The translations under genes were made by a program, and so were the position numbers. A DNA stretch of 64,000 bases, taken from assembly GCF_002860205.1 (NCBI RefSeq), contig NZ_PGVB01000014.1, forward strand, positions 1-64,000, read 5' to 3'. The notes under the pieces were generated by a model. That model saw only the letters and a list, made by a program, of their open reading frames with translations, had not been told where the DNA came from and searched no databases. Positions 55,985 to 64,000 of this stretch are shown here, one piece after another (positions within the stretch are counted from its first letter, which is position 1; every line of letters starts with the position of its first letter). Source of the DNA: Bacillus sp. T33-2. Its GTDB lineage: Bacteria > Bacillota > Bacilli > Bacillales > Cytobacillaceae.

Positions 55985-56098
55985 TTATGCAGAAAACTTA
56001 ATCCAGTTGTTGTGCACTGACGGGAACGTATACATGGGGGAATTTCGGTATGTCAGAAATGCCGGGGTTTCGACGTTTTGAAGGAGGGTATATTTTTG

Positions 56099-57043
56099 AT
56101 GATCGAAATAGAAAAACCAAAAATCGAAACGGTTGATATCAGCGGTGATGCCAAATACGGCAAATTTGTCGTAGAACCGCTTGAGCGTGGATATGGTACA
56201 ACTTTGGGTAACTCCTTACGTCGTATCCTATTATCTTCACTCCCAGGTGCCGCTGTTACAGCGATTCAAATCGATGGTGTGCTTCATGAGTTCTCAACAA
56301 TTGAAGGCGTAGTAGAAGACGTAACATCTATTATTTTAAATGTAAAAAAACTGGCTTTGAAAATTTATTCGGATGAAGAGAAGACATTGGAAATCGATAT
56401 GCAGGGTGAAGGAGCAGTTCTTGCTTCAAACATCAGTCATGACAGCGATGTTGAAATCCTGAATCCAGATCTTCGTATTGCTACTCTTTCCAATAAAGGT
56501 TCATTACGTATGCGCCTGACGGCAAGAAGGGGACGAGGCTATACGCCTGCAGACCAAAATAAGCGCGAAGACCAGCCGATCGGGGTCATCCCAATCGATT
56601 CTATTTACACACCAGTTTCTCGTGTAACCTATCAGGTAGAAAATACCCGTGTAGGCCAAATGACTAACTACGATAAGCTGACATTTGACGTTTGGACAGA
56701 TGGAAGCACAGGTCCAAAAGAAGCAATCGCTTTGGGGGCCAAAATTTTGACCGAGCATTTGAACATCTTTGTCGGCCTTACAGATGAAGCTCAAAACGCT
56801 GAAATCATGGTTGAAAAAGAAGAAGACCAAAAAGAAAAAGTCCTTGAAATGACTATTGAAGAACTTGATCTTTCTGTTCGTTCTTATAACTGCTTGAAGC
56901 GTGCCGGAATCAATACCGTCCAGGAGCTTGCACATAAGACGGAAGAAGATATGATGAAGGTCCGCAACCTTGGAAGAAAATCGTTAGAAGAAGTAAAAGC
57001 AAAACTAGAAGAGCTTGGACTGGGCTTACGTAAAGATGACTAG
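56099..57043 (+). CDS. rpoA: RpoA, RNA polymerase alpha subunit
   Basis: The alpha dimer seeds polymerase assembly, and its C-terminal domain binds UP elements and regulators. From ATG 56099, behind AAGGAGGGTATATTTTTG, it has 314 residues, exactly the Bacillus length, starting [15 protein letters not shown]. An earlier in-frame start at 56078 precedes the ribosome binding site. The alpha-CTD motif [17 protein letters not shown] is intact. Confidence 0.97.
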   Translation: MIEIEKPKIETVDISGDAKYGKFVVEPLERGYGTTLGNSLRRILLSSLPGAAVTAIQIDGVLHEFSTIEGVVEDVTSIILNVKKLALKIYSDEEKTLEIDMQGEGAVLASNISHDSDVEILNPDLRIATLSNKGSLRMRLTARRGRGYTPADQNKREDQPIGVIPIDSIYTPVSRVTYQVENTRVGQMTNYDKLTFDVWTDGSTGPKEAIALGAKILTEHLNIFVGLTDEAQNAEIMVEKEEDQKEKVLEMTIEELDLSVRSYNCLKRAGINTVQELAHKTEEDMMKVRNLGRKSLEEVKAKLEELGLGLRKDD

Positions 57044-57098
57044 TTAATAGCCAATTAACTAGGCATTTTGCTGTTAGCTGCGAAAAGCCGAATCTTGA

Positions 57099-57485
<387 letters not shown>

Positions 57486-57502
57486 TAAGCTGAAAACACA
57501 AC

Positions 57503-57548
57503 AAGGGCGATGGAGAAGTTTATACAAACTTGTTTCATCCCCTTTTTT
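57503..57548 (+). terminator. terminator after rplQ
   Basis: AAGGG-GATG (from 57503) pairs with CATC-CCCTT, with an inner AAGTTT/AAACTT stem (57516-57531), ending in T6. It closes the ribosomal superoperon. Confidence 0.8.
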
Positions 57549-57962
57549 CTTTAGCAGGAGTTCCCTGAAAACAGTATAGTAAGTAACAAGCCAAAAACGA
57601 GCGTTATGATGAGCGTTAATATCAACATATTATATGCCGAACTGCAGTGCTTCAACTGTGCAAACCTGCACGATGGAAAGCGCGCGCAGTCGGGGGATAG
57701 CCTTTTCAGGGGCTGCCACTGTCAATGTGGCTGGCAACCTATCAACCAGATGGTCGTTAGGGCAATCCTTTAATGTCTCGTCTAGCTCATGCACCTCCTC
57801 CCATTCCTTAACAGGATCGAGAGTTTCATGCGGATTCACGCTTTCCGCACGGAGCGAGGTGCAGGCTTTTTTTATATATCCTGTTTTTTTTTGCGGGAGC
57901 GCATGTAACAATAAACTGGTAAAGCAGAGATAGAGAGAAGCAGAGCTGAGAGGAGGAACGGC
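57549..57962. other. unexplained, structure-rich gap before ecfA1
   Basis: The 414 bp hold no convincing gene. On the plus strand GATAG (57695-57699 area) can close with CTATC near 57740 around the perfect GCCAC/GTGGC hairpin; TGCGGA (57829-57834) pairs with TCCGCA (57844-57849); GCACCTC (57791-57797) pairs with GAGGTGC (57856-57862), followed by T7. On the minus strand a 93-codon frame (57911-57630) has natural-looking codons but no ribosome binding site. It may be a regulatory RNA or a gene remnant. Confidence 0.4.
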
Positions 57963-58802
57963 ATGAAAAAGCCTCTAGTAACATTAAAGAATGTAACCTA
58001 CCAATATGAAGGACAGCAAACCCCCGCATTAAAAAATGTGAGTTTTGACATTTTTGAAGGGGAATGGCTGGCAATTGTGGGCCATAACGGTTCAGGGAAA
58101 TCCACGCTCGCAAAGCTGTTAAACGGCCTTCAGTTTGCTGGAGAAGGGTCGATCACGGTTGGCGGGGTCAGCCTGAATGAGGAAACCGTTTGGGATGTAC
58201 GTAAACAAATTGGGATGGTATTTCAGAATCCGGATAATCAATTCGTAGGCACTACAGTTCAGGATGATGTGGCTTTTGGTCTGGAAAACCATGGGGTTCC
58301 ACAAAAGGTTATGATAGAACGTGTGCAGGACTCGTTAAAAAAAGTTAACATGGAAGCTTTTCTCGATCAAGAGCCGCACCATCTTTCTGGGGGACAAAAA
58401 CAGAGGGTTGCCATCGCGGGAGTACTGGCGTTGCGGCCGGCCATTATCATTTTGGACGAGGCAACGTCCATGCTGGATCCGCGCGGGCGTGAAGAGGTTT
58501 TAGAAACCGTAAGGACCTTGAAAGATAAAGAAAACATCACAGTCATTTCGATTACCCATGATCTTGAAGAGGCCGCTAAAGCCGATCGCATCCTGGTCAT
58601 GAACAAGGGTGAATTATTCCGCGAAGGTACCGCGGAAGAAATATTTCAAATGGACGAACAACTGGTTGAGCTTGGGCTCGATATCCCCTTCCCAGTAAAG
58701 GTAAGCAAGGCATTAAAACAAAAAGGACTTCCAGTAACAAGGCTTTATTTAACGGAAGAAGAGTTGGTGGCAGAACTATGGACATCTCACTTAAAAATGT
58801 AG
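57963..58802 (+). CDS. ecfA1: EcfA1, ECF transporter ATPase
   Basis: EcfA1 is one of two ATPases of the shared energy module for vitamin and metal ECF transporters. The 279-residue protein has Walker [10 protein letters not shown] (40-48), signature [13 protein letters not shown] and Walker [17 protein letters not shown] 57963 follows GAGAGGAGGAACGGC. Its 3' end overlaps ecfA2 by 25 nt, so the two are coupled. Confidence 0.96.
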   Translation: MKKPLVTLKNVTYQYEGQQTPALKNVSFDIFEGEWLAIVGHNGSGKSTLAKLLNGLQFAGEGSITVGGVSLNEETVWDVRKQIGMVFQNPDNQFVGTTVQDDVAFGLENHGVPQKVMIERVQDSLKKVNMEAFLDQEPHHLSGGQKQRVAIAGVLALRPAIIILDEATSMLDPRGREEVLETVRTLKDKENITVISITHDLEEAAKADRILVMNKGELFREGTAEEIFQMDEQLVELGLDIPFPVKVSKALKQKGLPVTRLYLTEEELVAELWTSHLKM

Positions 58803-59647
58803 AATACCGCTACCAGGCCAATACACCATTTGAGCGCCTTGCGATATCAGATGTATCGATTGACATCCCATCAGGGCGATACATTGCTATCATCGGCCAT
58901 ACTGGTTCAGGGAAATCAACAGTACTGCAGCACCTGAACGCTTTATTGAAGCCCACGAAGGGAACCGTATTGCTTGGCAGCCGGGAAATCAAAGCCAACC
59001 GGAAGGAAAAAAACTTAAAAGAAATCCGCCAGCATGTCGGCATTGTATTTCAATTCCCTGAGCATCAGCTGTTTGAAGAAACAGTTGAAAAAGATATTTG
59101 CTTTGGGCCAATGAATTTTGGCGTGTCCGAAGCTGACGCAAAAGTACGTGCAAGAGAAGCGATCCGGCAGGTTGGGCTGCCTGATGAGATTCTCTCAAAA
59201 TCTCCGTTTGATTTATCGGGAGGCCAAATGCGCCGGGTGGCAATTGCCGGTGTGCTTGCAATGGATCCTGAAGTGATTGTTCTTGATGAGCCGACAGCCG
59301 GTCTGGATCCCCGGGGGCGCAAAGAGATTATGGACCTATTTTACCGGCTTCATAAGGAAAGAAACCTCTCAACTGTCCTTGTGACGCACAGCATGGAGGA
59401 TGCCGCAATGTACGCTGATGAAATTGTGATCATGCATCAGGGCTCAGTCTATAGAAAAGGGACACCGGCAGAAATCTTTTCTTCACCCGAAAGCCTCGCC
59501 AAGCTTGGATTGGATGTGCCTGAGGTTGTGCGCATGCAGATGAAGCTGGAACATGCTTTCCAGACAAAATTCCCGAAGACATGCTTAACAATCGATGAAC
59601 TTACTGAGACTGTTGCCGCCTTCATGCACAGGAGGGTACCGAAATGA
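58778..59647 (+). CDS. ecfA2: EcfA2, ECF transporter ATPase
   Basis: EcfA2 pairs with EcfA1 in the cytoplasm to power substrate uptake through exchangeable S components encoded elsewhere. The 289-residue protein has Walker [10 protein letters not shown], signature [13 protein letters not shown], Walker [14 protein letters not shown] and an H-loop VTHSMEDA. It starts within ecfA1 at ATG 58778 and overlaps ecfT by 4 nt. Confidence 0.96.
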   Translation: MDISLKNVEYRYQANTPFERLAISDVSIDIPSGRYIAIIGHTGSGKSTVLQHLNALLKPTKGTVLLGSREIKANRKEKNLKEIRQHVGIVFQFPEHQLFEETVEKDICFGPMNFGVSEADAKVRAREAIRQVGLPDEILSKSPFDLSGGQMRRVAIAGVLAMDPEVIVLDEPTAGLDPRGRKEIMDLFYRLHKERNLSTVLVTHSMEDAAMYADEIVIMHQGSVYRKGTPAEIFSSPESLAKLGLDVPEVVRMQMKLEHAFQTKFPKTCLTIDELTETVAAFMHRRVPK

Positions 59648-60441
59648 TGGACAAAATGATATTCGGGCGCTATGTGCCGGCAGATTCAGTCCTGCACCGG
59701 ATGGATCCGCGCTCCAAGCTGTTAATTGTGTTCCTGTACGTTTGTATCGTATTCATTGCAAACAATTTCTTCACTTATGCACTTTTAGCATTATACACAT
59801 TATGGATGGCTGCCCTGTCGAAGATTAAACCACGATTTTTATATTCCGGTTTGAAGCCGGTGCTTTGGCTCGTCATTTTCACCTTGTTCCTGCATGTCTT
59901 TTTGACAAAAGAAGGTGACCTTTTGTATGAGCTTGGATGGCTGCGAATATACGAGGAAGGGATCCGGCAGGGGATCTTCATTTCGTTGCGGTTCCTTCTG
60001 CTTATCGTCATGACATCCCTGTTGACCCTAACGACAACACCAATAGAAATTACGGACGGGCTGGAATCTTTGCTGGGCCCGTTAAAAAGGTTCAAGTTCC
60101 CCGTTCACGAGCTGTCCTTGATGATGTCGATTTCACTCAGGTTCATCCCGACACTGATGCAGGAAACGGATAAAATCATGAAAGCCCAGATGGCCAGAGG
60201 AGTAGAGTATGCGAGCGGACCTCTTAAGCAAAGGGTTCTGGCAATCATCCCGCTGTTAATTCCGCTGTTTGTGAGCTCGTTTAAACGGGCCGAGGAGCTG
60301 GCAGTGGCAATGGAAGCCCGGGGCTACCGCGGCGGGGAAGGCCGGACGAAATACAGGCAGCTGAGATGGTCATTCCGTGATACCGGCATGATGCTCGTGC
60401 TGGGCGCACTTACCGTGACTCTCGTCGTGTTGAGAGGTTAA
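59644..60441 (+). CDS. ecfT: EcfT, ECF transporter transmembrane subunit
   Basis: EcfT couples the two ATPases to the S component. The 265-residue membrane protein has about five transmembrane helices and, in its long cytoplasmic helices, the two Ala-Arg-Gly coupling motifs, KAQMARGVEYASG and AVAMEARGYRGG. Start is ATG 59644 or the next ATG 59647, behind AGGAGGGTACCGAA inside ecfA2. truA follows 5 bp after its stop. Confidence 0.96.
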   Translation: MMDKMIFGRYVPADSVLHRMDPRSKLLIVFLYVCIVFIANNFFTYALLALYTLWMAALSKIKPRFLYSGLKPVLWLVIFTLFLHVFLTKEGDLLYELGWLRIYEEGIRQGIFISLRFLLLIVMTSLLTLTTTPIEITDGLESLLGPLKRFKFPVHELSLMMSISLRFIPTLMQETDKIMKAQMARGVEYASGPLKQRVLAIIPLLIPLFVSSFKRAEELAVAMEARGYRGGEGRTKYRQLRWSFRDTGMMLVLGALTVTLVVLRG

Positions 60442-60446
60442 CCATT

Positions 60447-61199
60447 ATGGAGAAAAAGAGATATAAATCCATCATTTCTTATGATGGTACCAATTTCTCG
60501 GGGTACCAGGTCCAACCGGGAAAAAGGACTGTCCAGGGAGAAATTCAGGCCACACTGTCAAAGCTGCATAAAGGGGCGGAAATAAAGATCAGTGCTTCAG
60601 GCCGGACGGATGCAGGGGTCCATGCAAAAGGACAAGTTATCCATTTTGATTCTCCGCTCACCATACCGCAAGCAAAATGGGAGGTGGCCCTGAACTCGCT
60701 CCTGCCGGAAGATATTGCGGTCAATTCTGTCAAACGGGTTCACAACGCCTTTCATGCCCGTTATGATGCGCTGGGGAAGGAGTACCGCTACTTTATTTTC
60801 CCATCGAAGAAACGTGATCCTTTCAGCAGGAATTATGCCTATCAATTTCCATACCAACTTGATTGCACACGGATGAAGGAAGCTTTAAAATATCTCATCG
60901 GGACACATGACTTCACGAGCTTTTGCTCGGCAAAAACGGAAGTTGACGACAGGATCAGGACGATAGAGGAAATTGAATTATTCGAGGAGGGGGAACTCCT
61001 GGTATTTCGATTTGTCGGAAATGGTTTTTTATACAACATGGTACGAATACTTGTCGGAACGCTGCTCGAGGTCGGCACCGGTGAAAGAGATCCTTACGGG
61101 CTTAGGGCAATCCTCAAGGGAAAAGACCGCAGCTTGGCAGGAAAGACGGCCCCTGGCCACGGATTGTATTTATGGGAAGTATTCTACCCGCAAGATTAA
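60447..61199 (+). CDS. truA: TruA, tRNA pseudouridine(38-40) synthase
   Basis: TruA makes pseudouridine at positions 38-40 of the tRNA anticodon arm. The 250-residue protein has the catalytic motif SGRTDAGVHA with Asp55 and the conserved NGFLYNMVRILVGTLLEVG near the C-terminus. ATG 60447 is 5 bp from ecfT; the ribosome binding site GAGAGG lies in the ecfT end, so it is probably co-transcribed. Confidence 0.96.
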   Translation: MEKKRYKSIISYDGTNFSGYQVQPGKRTVQGEIQATLSKLHKGAEIKISASGRTDAGVHAKGQVIHFDSPLTIPQAKWEVALNSLLPEDIAVNSVKRVHNAFHARYDALGKEYRYFIFPSKKRDPFSRNYAYQFPYQLDCTRMKEALKYLIGTHDFTSFCSAKTEVDDRIRTIEEIELFEEGELLVFRFVGNGFLYNMVRILVGTLLEVGTGERDPYGLRAILKGKDRSLAGKTAPGHGLYLWEVFYPQD

Positions 61200-61241
61200 T
61201 ATCTTATTTATGAAAAATGTCCATGACAACTAATCCTGGTG

Positions 61242-61270
61242 TTGACATTTGGGCCACGACGAGATATTAT
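61242..61270 (+). promoter_or_regulatory. rplM-rpsI promoter
   Basis: TTGACA (61242-61247) and TATTAT (61265-61270) are 17 nt apart. Confidence 0.8.
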
Positions 61271-61289
61271 ATCATATGGTATGTATTTT

Positions 61290-61357
61290 AACCCCACGAT
61301 AAGCCCCGGAAAGTTTATTCGTGTAAAATATATCTAGCCAACGGAATGGATTTTTTT
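61290..61357 (+). promoter_or_regulatory. candidate L13 leader
   Basis: Between the promoter and rplM, ACCCCACGATAAGCCCC, AGTTTATTCG and TATCTAGCCAACGG precede a T7 run. Position and these conserved-looking segments fit the L13 leader described before rplM in Firmicutes. I have not verified a fold. Confidence 0.5.
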
Positions 61358-61380
61358 ATTATTTAGGAGGGAAACACTCA

Positions 61381-61818
61381 ATGCGTACAACGTTTATGGC
61401 TAATGCCAATAATATTGAGCGTAAATGGTACGTAGTTGATGCACAAGGCAAGACTCTTGGACGCCTTGCAAGCGAAGTTGCATCAATCCTACGTGGTAAA
61501 CATAAACCAACTTACACACCACATGTAGACACTGGCGATCACGTCATCATCATTAATGCTTCTGAGATCGAATTGACTGGAAAAAAACTTACTGACAAAA
61601 TCTACTACCGCCATACAATGCATCCAGGTGGATTAAAGACAAGAACAGCTCTTGAAATGCGCACTAACTACCCAACAAAAATGTTGGAGCTTGCAATCAA
61701 AGGCATGCTTCCAAAAGGTTCCCTTGGACGCCAAATGTTCAAAAAATTACACGTGTATGCTGGAAATGAGCATCCACACCAAGCACAACAACCAGAAGTT
61801 TACGAACTTCGTGGATAA
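61381..61818 (+). CDS. rplM: Ribosomal protein uL13
   Basis: L13 is an early 50S assembly protein. The 145-residue product has [20 protein letters not shown] near the start, and [18 protein letters not shown] and [20 protein letters not shown] further on. ATG 61381 follows TTTAGGAGGGAAACACTCA. rpsI follows 20 bp downstream. Confidence 0.97.
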   Translation: MRTTFMANANNIERKWYVVDAQGKTLGRLASEVASILRGKHKPTYTPHVDTGDHVIIINASEIELTGKKLTDKIYYRHTMHPGGLKTRTALEMRTNYPTKMLELAIKGMLPKGSLGRQMFKKLHVYAGNEHPHQAQQPEVYELRG

Positions 61819-61838
61819 TTATTAAGGAGGTTATTAAC

Positions 61839-62231
61839 TTGGCACAGGTTCAATATATTGGTACCGGCCGTCGTAAGAGCTCCGTTGCACGAGTTCGTTT
61901 AGTACCAGGCGATGGCAAAATCATTATCAACGGTCGTGAAATCGAAGAATATATCCCATTTGCAGCTTTACGCGAAGTCGTAAAACAGCCATTAGTAGCA
62001 ACTGAAACACTAGGCGGCTACGATGTGCTAGTGAACGTGAGCGGCGGCGGCTACACAGGCCAGGCTGGCGCAATCCGCCACGGAATTGCCCGTGCATTGC
62101 TTCAGGCTGACCCTGAATACCGTCCATCATTAAAGAGTGCAGGCTTGCTGACTCGTGACGCACGCATGAAAGAACGTAAGAAATACGGTCTTAAAGGCGC
62201 CCGTCGTGCACCTCAGTTCTCTAAGCGTTAA
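61839..62231 (+). CDS. rpsI: Ribosomal protein uS9
   Basis: S9 extends its C-terminal tail to the P-site tRNA. The 130-residue product has [19 protein letters not shown] near its start, and ends in RRAPQFSKR, the tail that touches tRNA. It starts with TTG 61839 behind AAGGAGGTTATTAAC. A terminator follows. Confidence 0.97.
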   Translation: MAQVQYIGTGRRKSSVARVRLVPGDGKIIINGREIEEYIPFAALREVVKQPLVATETLGGYDVLVNVSGGGYTGQAGAIRHGIARALLQADPEYRPSLKSAGLLTRDARMKERKKYGLKGARRAPQFSKR

Positions 62232-62247
62232 TTTTATTGTATGCAAC

Positions 62248-62277
62248 AAAAGCTCCAGTTACACTGGGGCTTTTTTT
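62248..62277 (+). terminator. terminator after rpsI
   Basis: AAAAGCTCCAGT (62248-62259) pairs with ACTGGGGCTTTT around TAC, with a T run. Confidence 0.87.
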
Positions 62278-62388
62278 AATGCTTTTTTACCACAAATGTC
62301 CTGGCAGGAAAACTGGAAACGGAATCTTTGCCGCACCCTGAATTAGTACATGTTGAAGGTAAAAAATATCTTCAAGGGGTGAGAAACT

Positions 62389-62832
62389 TTGAATGTGATT
62401 ACAACCTTCAAAGAAAAAAGAAGAGAAAAACAAATTAAATATGAGCGGTCTATGCTCCGAGAACTATCGATAAAAATACTTCAGGAAAGAGTAAAGCATT
62501 ATTTCGGGTCATCCCGGTTTACGTCCGGTTTAATCATGAATGCCGGCATAGAGGAAGCTTGTTATGACGTCGCGATTGAAGCGTATTTGCTTGGAGCAAA
62601 ATTCGGACGTTTTGGATATTATGGCGAGTCCGCAGAAATGGCCAGAAAGCGCTGCAGGCCGGAAGAGAGCCACCTGATAGATACTTTGTACAACTTTTTC
62701 CTGTTCTGGGGTAAAGGTGATGAAGGGTTATTCAGCGAATCCCTTTATTATCTTTGTGACCAGTACGTGGACAGCTGGTGGAGAGACGGATTTCAAAGAG
62801 GAGAAAAACGTTATAAATTACGGCTTCACTGA
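62389..62832 (+). CDS. ybaK: YbaK-like conserved protein of unknown function
   Basis: By position (rpsI-ybaK-cwlD) and its 147-residue length this is the Bacillus YbaK homologue, which I recall as carrying DUF2521. It is charged and helical, with no membrane segment or signal peptide. Cysteine and tryptophan pairs stand out (WGKGDEGLFSESLYYLCDQY; SWWRDGF). Start is TTG 62389 behind AAGGGGTGAG. The function is unknown; this is not the E. coli YbaK deacylase. Confidence 0.75.
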   Translation: MNVITTFKEKRREKQIKYERSMLRELSIKILQERVKHYFGSSRFTSGLIMNAGIEEACYDVAIEAYLLGAKFGRFGYYGESAEMARKRCRPEESHLIDTLYNFFLFWGKGDEGLFSESLYYLCDQYVDSWWRDGFQRGEKRYKLRLH

Positions 62833-62916
62833 GAACCTCCACAACATGCTGTTCTAAACACCCTTCCTGTCCCATATATTGAATAACAGGGACAAGCGCG
62901 GGGAAGGGTGATGATT

Positions 62917-63630
62917 TTGTTAAGACGTATGAAAAAGGCCGCATTTGCTGCCGGGCTCATCCTGCTTTTTTTTATATTGCATTACGATTTCATGGAAAAC
63001 GATTCATGGGAATCCTGGAACCTGCCGCTGACAGGTAAAATTATTTTACTGGACCCTGGACACGGAGGGGTCGATCCAGGGGCGGTAGAAAGTGATGGGA
63101 TTGAAAAAGAAATTGCATTAAATGTCTCGTTGATATTGCGGGACTATCTGCAGCAGCAGGGCGCCCTAGTCATTATGACCCGAGAGACAGATGCTGACCT
63201 TGCTGACAAAGGCTTAAAAGGGTTCAGCCGCAGGAAAGTGCAGGATTTAAAAAGACGGCTTGATATGATCAATGAGTCTGAAGCCGATTTTTTTGCCAGC
63301 ATACACCTTAATGCCATTCCTTCATCCAGATGGCACGGGGCGCAGACATTTTATTCAACCCGGCATCCGGAAAGCAAACGGGCCTCAAGGTTCATTCAGG
63401 AGGAACTGCGCCGGAATTTGGAGAATACTGACCGGAAAGCCAAGCCAGCCAATCAGATATACCTGCTGAAGAATACCAAAAAGCCTGGAGTACTTGTGGA
63501 AATCGGCTTTTTATCCAATCCAACAGAGCGGGAAAATTTGAAACGGGACGAATATCAGGAAAAAGTAGCGGCTTCTATCTATGAAGGGATTCTCCGCTAT
63601 TACACGAATGAAAGAAAATTTATCAGGTGA
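62917..63630 (+). CDS. cwlD: CwlD, N-acetylmuramoyl-L-alanine amidase of spore cortex
   Basis: CwlD, with PdaA, makes the muramic delta-lactam of spore cortex peptidoglycan. The protein has an N-terminal signal or anchor helix (about 9-25) and an Amidase_3 domain with zinc ligands in LDPGHGG, the Glu in GIEKEIALN and His in SIHLNA, and catalytic Glu in VEIGFLSN. I prefer TTG 62917, 8 nt after GGGAAGGG, giving 237 residues, the B. subtilis length; GTG 62908, ATG 62911 and ATG 62929 are alternatives. Marks a spore former. Confidence 0.93.
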   Translation: MLRRMKKAAFAAGLILLFFILHYDFMENDSWESWNLPLTGKIILLDPGHGGVDPGAVESDGIEKEIALNVSLILRDYLQQQGALVIMTRETDADLADKGLKGFSRRKVQDLKRRLDMINESEADFFASIHLNAIPSSRWHGAQTFYSTRHPESKRASRFIQEELRRNLENTDRKAKPANQIYLLKNTKKPGVLVEIGFLSNPTERENLKRDEYQEKVAASIYEGILRYYTNERKFIR

Positions 63631-63636
63631 TGATAT

Positions 63637-63658
63637 GAAGGCCTAGGCCTTCTTTTTC
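63637..63658 (+). terminator. terminator after cwlD
   Basis: GAAGGCCTAGGCCTTC (63637-63652) is a perfect palindrome followed by T5. Confidence 0.8.
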
Positions 63659-63745
63659 ATTTTAAAGGGTATCATTATGATGACAAACGGGTAACAATTT
63701 GATAGGCAAGTGTGATTGGTTTAACATTTCGAACTTTAATCGTTA

Positions 63746-63754
63746 TGTTATACT
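63746..63754 (+). promoter_or_regulatory. candidate extended -10 promoter of salA
   Basis: TGT-TATACT is an extended -10 element 32 bp before salA. The -35 (TTTCGA, 63727-63732, 16 nt) is weak. Confidence 0.5.
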
Positions 63755-63786
63755 TGAACTATTATTAAAAGAAGGTTGGTGTAGCC

Positions 63787-64000
63787 ATGTTAGCTGAACA
63801 AAAAGTCCGCGAGCTTCTCAAAGACCTGAAGGATCCATTTTTACATAGAACGTTAGAAGAACTAAACGCAATCCAGGAAATAAAAATTAAAGCGGAAAAA
63901 AGCCATGTAAGCGTGAAGATAGCGATTGCAAAAACAGGGACGGCAGAACAGCTGCAGCTTCAAACACACATCGTGAATATATTGAAAGGAGCCGGAGCGG
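63787..64000 (+). CDS. salA: SalA (Mrp/ApbC-type P-loop ATPase), partial
   Basis: The first 71 codons are present; the gene runs off the window. The product starts MLAEQKVRELLKDLKDPFL and continues EIKIKAEKSHVSVKIAIAKT, matching the N-terminal MIP18-like (DUF59) domain of Bacillus SalA. The P-loop domain lies outside the window. Mrp/ApbC proteins carry Fe-S clusters; B. subtilis SalA also acts as a regulator. ATG 63787 follows AAGGTTGGTGTAGCC. Confidence 0.88.
   Translation, partial: MLAEQKVRELLKDLKDPFLHRTLEELNAIQEIKIKAEKSHVSVKIAIAKTGTAEQLQLQTHIVNILKGAGA

Noticed and set aside
57634-57933. Plus-strand frame of 99 codons before ecfA1
   Set aside because: Low-complexity serine-rich translation, no ribosome binding site, and it runs through the T7 terminator-like run. 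Treated as non-coding.
62389-62832. YbaK as a Cys-tRNA(Pro) deacylase
   Set aside because: The shared name is misleading; this protein has no YbaK/ProX-type motifs and matches the Bacillus gene by position and length.

Overview
The window is one contiguous piece of a chromosome from a member of the Bacillaceae (Bacillus in the broad sense). Protein after protein is close to what I remember of Bacillus subtilis, and the gene order is the familiar origin-proximal run: end of an rRNA operon, ctsR-mcsA-mcsB-clpC-radA-disA, yacL-ispD-ispF-gltX, T-box-cysE-cysS-mrnC-rlmB-rae1, sigH, rpmG-secE-nusG, rplK-rplA, rplJ-rplL, a methyltransferase, rpoB-rpoC, the str operon (rplGB-rpsL-rpsG-fusA-tuf), the S10-spc-alpha ribosomal protein superoperon, ecfA1-ecfA2-ecfT-truA, rplM-rpsI, ybaK, cwlD and the start of salA. 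I cannot name the species from sequence alone.

Layout. 1-7.6 kb: protein quality control (CtsR regulon, arginine kinase McsB, ClpC unfoldase) and DNA repair/c-di-AMP signalling. 7.7-16.4 kb: isoprenoid precursors, Glu-tRNA and Cys-tRNA charging, cysteine synthesis under a Cys T-box, RNA processing, and the sporulation sigma factor SigH. 16.6-33.7 kb: protein export, NusG, ribosomal stalk, RNA polymerase core and translation factors, with an L10 leader and several intercistronic hairpins. 42.4-57.5 kb: ribosomal proteins with SecY, Adk, Map, InfA and RpoA. 57.9-63.6 kb: the energy module of the ECF vitamin transporter, TruA, L13/S9, YbaK and the cortex amidase CwlD.

The one strongly unusual stretch is 33.75-42.35 kb. 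Between tuf and rpsJ lies an accessory block of seven genes: a GAF-like/LuxR-type regulator (+), a five-gene minus-strand set reading alcohol dehydrogenase, SCP2-like lipid carrier, aldehyde dehydrogenase, UbiB/AarF-type kinase and an unrecognised coiled-coil protein, and, divergent from the set, an R2-like ligand-binding oxidase (R2lox) with all metal ligands and the Val-Tyr crosslink pair in place. The gene set reads like an oxidation route for a hydrophobic substrate: oxygenation, alcohol to aldehyde, aldehyde to acid, plus a carrier and a membrane-associated kinase. I know of no described pathway of this composition, so it is my main candidate for an undescribed system.

Other points of interest are a dispersed-repeat-like palindromic element between rpoB and rpoC, a REP-like palindrome between rplK and rplA, a hairpin between the nusG Shine-Dalgarno sequence and its start codon, and a 0.4-kb unexplained, structure-rich gap before ecfA1. 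Start codons were re-chosen for many genes (ispD, cysE, cysS, rplK, rplA, rplJ, rpoB, rpoC, rplC, rplP, rpmC, rplX, adk, rpoA, cwlD and others) from ribosome binding sites and remembered family N-termini. No database or folding program was run.
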